Position numbers and translations under genes: made by a program. Source: Chryseobacterium glaciei (GTDB taxonomy: Bacteria > Bacteroidota > Bacteroidia > Flavobacteriales > Weeksellaceae). From it: DNA of 64,000 bases. Positions within the stretch are counted from its first letter, which is position 1, and each line of letters starts with the position of its first letter. The notes below the pieces were generated by a model that ran no database searches, was not told the origin of the DNA, and was given only the letters and a program-made list of their open reading frames with translations. The stretch covers positions 3,295,001 through 3,359,000 of the forward strand of contig NZ_CP015199.1 of assembly GCF_001648155.1 (NCBI RefSeq). Reading direction: 5' to 3'. Shown here one piece after another: positions 61,491 to 64,000 of this stretch.

Positions 61491-62069
61491 ATGAACAGCT
61501 TTGATAACATAGAGACTTGCTACTACACTGAATATAATTCAGGGGTACAATGTAGATTATATTATGCTCCTGAATCCTTTTTCTTTAGAACTCCACTTCC
61601 TTATCCGGGAGAAAGTTTTGAATCTGAAGTGATCATTCAGGACGAAATTATAATGAGACAAAACAAGAAGCTTCACTATATCGATATTTTAATTGATGAG
61701 AATGAATTAAAACTTCTTTTATCCGGGGCGTTAGCCAGAAAAAAAAGCAAGATTAATTTATCCATTTTCATTTTAGGATTCTTGCCTTCGGTGCTTGGAT
61801 TTATTGAAAGGGGAATGAACCTTCCATTTGTGTTTTTTATTCAGGATACAAACGGAAGGAACTGGCAGATCGGCCATATAAGGAACCGTGCTTTTATTGA
61901 AAATGCAGATACCGGAACCGGGAAAAAGTACGAAGATAATTCCGGATCAGGAATTACGATTACCTGCAATTCACCTCTATTTCTTTACAATTTTTCATTA
62001 GATCATTTCTCCAGACCTGGAGATTTTAATACAGATTTTAACAACGATTTTTTTAAAAGCTATGACTAA
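61491..62069 (+). CDS. Phage structural protein, paralogue of 52011 gene
   Basis: A 192-aa beta-rich protein sharing NGRNWQIG and TGKKYEDNSGSGITITCN with the protein at 52011. The N-terminal half differs more. Likely a tail-tube or tail-completion subunit, by position. It overlaps the tail-spike gene by eight bases. Confidence 0.7.
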   Translation: MNSFDNIETCYYTEYNSGVQCRLYYAPESFFFRTPLPYPGESFESEVIIQDEIIMRQNKKLHYIDILIDENELKLLLSGALARKKSKINLSIFILGFLPSVLGFIERGMNLPFVFFIQDTNGRNWQIGHIRNRAFIENADTGTGKKYEDNSGSGITITCNSPLFLYNFSLDHFSRPGDFNTDFNNDFFKSYD

Positions 62070-64000
62070 ACAAGAAATTTTAGACGCTATCCAAGATCAA
62101 ATTACAACAAACGGTTTGCAGGAAATTACAGGGCAAATTTTGAATATGATCCTGACTTCTATTGCCACAATTATTCCGGATGATGCAATGCTTACTTCTT
62201 CTTTTGGAGGCATTGTAACACCTGCAAGCGTTATTGTGGTTACACCCGGGCAGCAAAAATGGGTTTTTGCTAATCCTGGAACCTATCCCAATTATGGAGG
62301 ATTTACTTTTGTTGCAAATAAAATTAATATTCTTTCTTATGATGGTGCAGAATGGCAAAGACTTGAAATCGATATAGATAATCTAGGTCTTGCTTTAACT
62401 TTTGATCCTAGTAATAATACTGAACCAATTTCTGCTAAACTTGTAGCAGATAGATATGACAAAATTATTACTGCTCTGGATTCATTTTTTGTAAAAGATA
62501 AAAAAAGATACTATGCTACAGACACGTCTTTAGGGTGGAGTATTAATGCTTTAAAAAATGATAATACAAAAGTCTCTACTGGATTATTGTTTTTAACGGC
62601 TTTAAATATACCTACGATAGGAAGAGAAAAAATGTATATTAAGCTAGTTAGATTTTCTACACTAGAACAATATTTAGATGAGTATTCATCTATGTTGGGA
62701 GTAAAAGCAAATGGAGATGTTGAAGTTTTGTTGATTGGTAAATTAAATAGTTTGCCAAAGGAATTTGAAGAATTTACTATTGATATTTCATCATATACTT
62801 CTATTTCTATTTGTTACGATTTAGTAAACGAAAACACGCCTGATTTATACAGACCAACAATTGAACTTTATAGCACTAATAATGAAAAAGATTCAGTTAA
62901 AGCTTACATAGACAATAAAGCATTAGAAGATCAACCTGATAGCGTTTATTCTAATAAAATAAAAGATGTTGTAATTAACATCGATAACCTTACTGGCGTG
63001 AATGATGATGCGAAGATTGATAAGGCTATTGCTATGGTAGAAAATGTCGGAGGCGGACAAATATATTTTCCTTCTCGACAAATCAATATTTCAAAAGCTA
63101 TTTTAATCCCCTCTAACACTAGGTTCATCTTGGATAATTGTCAGATCCAGATGATAAATAATATTCATGATAATATTTTTCGCTCAAAAGGACTTAAAAT
63201 AAACCCAGCTCAACCGAACGGGTTGCAGACAGAAGCAGATTGGGCTGAAAACTTTGAAATATTAGGCATTGGCATGCCTACTATGCGGCAGTCAATTGTG
63301 CCTTTACATGTAGGAGACGCGTATGGCTGGAGAGGTTGTTCTATATTATTAGTTAAAAGTAGAAATTATAAAATATCAAATATTAAGATAATTGAATCTC
63401 ACATGTGGAGTATTTCCAACGAGTACTGCGAGAACGGTTATTTTGAAAATTTAGAATTCCAAAATACGTTGTATGCTAACGCTGATGGTTTGAATTTCCG
63501 TAATGGCTGTAAGAATATGTACGCTAAAAAGCTTCGTGGTGTAACGAATGATAATGCTGTAGCAACAACCGTTTTGGATTCAACTATTCCTGTAAATCCA
63601 AATGCTGGATATTCGTATCAGGCGTTAGGATGGAGTTACGGAGATTATCACGGAGCTGAAAATATAATTGTTGAGGATGTTCAGGTTAAAGCACTTTACG
63701 GGGTTGGTTTAATTATTAGCACATCCAATATAGTTAAGAATATTACCTATAAAGATTTTGTTAGTTCAGTTGTTTCTGCAAATGATTGGGATAATGTTGC
63801 CGTTTGCGGCAATAGTTACAGGTCTTTTGTTTATGGCACCTCGTATGTGGATGGAAATGTTCACAATATCAATATTATAAATTCAACAACATCTATACAT
63901 CAGTATTCTTTAGGAATATATGGTGGGAAAATTGAGAAAATTTATACTTCAATTATAACAAACTCTAATCTATCTGGATTAGGCGCAATCAAAAATGATA
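62062..64000 (+). CDS. Beta-helix tail spike, cut by window end
   Basis: At least 646 aa with no stop. The N-terminal part (about 1-110) has a short anchor-like domain (PGQQKWVFANPGTYPNYGGF). From about residue 300 a pectate-lyase-type beta-helix begins (VENVGGGQIYFPSRQINISK, then long runs of N/I/G-rich strands such as NIIVEDVQVKALYGVGLIIS). Such proteins bind or cut surface polysaccharide in host recognition. The DGR does not target it. Confidence 0.75.
   Translation, partial: MTKQEILDAIQDQITTNGLQEITGQILNMILTSIATIIPDDAMLTSSFGGIVTPASVIVVTPGQQKWVFANPGTYPNYGGFTFVANKINILSYDGAEWQRLEIDIDNLGLALTFDPSNNTEPISAKLVADRYDKIITALDSFFVKDKKRYYATDTSLGWSINALKNDNTKVSTGLLFLTALNIPTIGREKMYIKLVRFSTLEQYLDEYSSMLGVKANGDVEVLLIGKLNSLPKEFEEFTIDISSYTSISICYDLVNENTPDLYRPTIELYSTNNEKDSVKAYIDNKALEDQPDSVYSNKIKDVVINIDNLTGVNDDAKIDKAIAMVENVGGGQIYFPSRQINISKAILIPSNTRFILDNCQIQMINNIHDNIFRSKGLKINPAQPNGLQTEADWAENFEILGIGMPTMRQSIVPLHVGDAYGWRGCSILLVKSRNYKISNIKIIESHMWSISNEYCENGYFENLEFQNTLYANADGLNFRNGCKNMYAKKLRGVTNDNAVATTVLDSTIPVNPNAGYSYQALGWSYGDYHGAENIIVEDVQVKALYGVGLIISTSNIVKNITYKDFVSSVVSANDWDNVAVCGNSYRSFVYGTSYVDGNVHNINIINSTTSIHQYSLGIYGGKIEKIYTSIITNSNLSGLGAIKND

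Noticed and set aside
62080..62358. Leftward 92-aa ORF inside the tail-spike gene.
   Set aside because: The plus frame is open from 62062 to the window end with a clear beta-helix protein.
1..64000. CRISPR arrays, rRNA genes and insertion sequences.
   Set aside because: No regularly spaced direct repeats with spacers, no rRNA-like sequence and no transposase were seen. The TGTTGAA array is too short-spaced for CRISPR.

Overview
The window is AT-rich DNA from a member of the Bacteroidota, most likely a Chryseobacterium-like flavobacterium. The evidence is GLPGLI-family and T9SS-sorted proteins, a SusC/SusD pair, a 'VGIGT' surface protein, many Bacteroidota -7 promoter boxes (TAnnTTTG) and a mevalonate-pathway HMG-CoA synthase. 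Species assignment is inference; no rRNA is present.

Bases 1 to about 37,900 are ordinary chromosome. In order they hold: a PhoB/PhoR-like two-component pair; an acidic pRiA4b ORF-3-like protein; a lipoprotein alpha-amylase; a GreA-like small protein; secreted proteins including a GLPGLI protein; an XRE regulator with thymidylate synthase; a ParE/RelE-type toxin-antitoxin pair followed by an orphan antitoxin-like paralogue; an M1 aminopeptidase; HMG-CoA synthase; SusC/SusD; an esterase; an AraC regulator divergent from an aldehyde dehydrogenase/DUF779 set; a dicarboxylate symporter; a CbpA/CbpM chaperone pair; a cysteine synthase; an FtsX-type permease head-to-head with a DUF1343 protein; a thioredoxin/DUF3575 operon; a T9SS cargo protein; and a TPR-HTH regulator. 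Several intergenic stretches carry interspersed, often palindromic repeats.

From about 37,970 to the window end lies a temperate-phage genome (prophage), incomplete on the right and with no integrase in view. Its layout is: leftward repressor and rightward early promoter; two tRNA-like genes; a zinc-ribbon protein; a diversity-generating retroelement (DGR) with three tandem target genes, one template repeat and a reverse transcriptase; a replication module ending in a primase-helicase; an iteron-like TGTTGAA array; small early genes; S49 prohead protease, scaffold-like protein and major capsid candidate; accessory genes; terminase small and large subunits; a possible Acb2-like cyclic-nucleotide sponge; portal; connector; a tube-like protein; and a beta-helix tail spike cut by the window end.

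The most notable system is the DGR. Three 79-nt variable repeats (40182-40260, 40651-40729, 41041-41119) match a 79-nt template (41228-41306). In repeats 1 and 3, eight of the nine mismatches to the template fall on template adenines, which is the signature of adenine-specific mutagenic retrohoming. The targets are small, signal-less early-region proteins with the variable repeat inside the protein, not at its C-terminus, unlike the classic tail-fibre lectin targets. A second oddity is a chimeric gene (55296-55856) that carries about 85 residues of the terminase ATPase domain without a functional Walker A motif.
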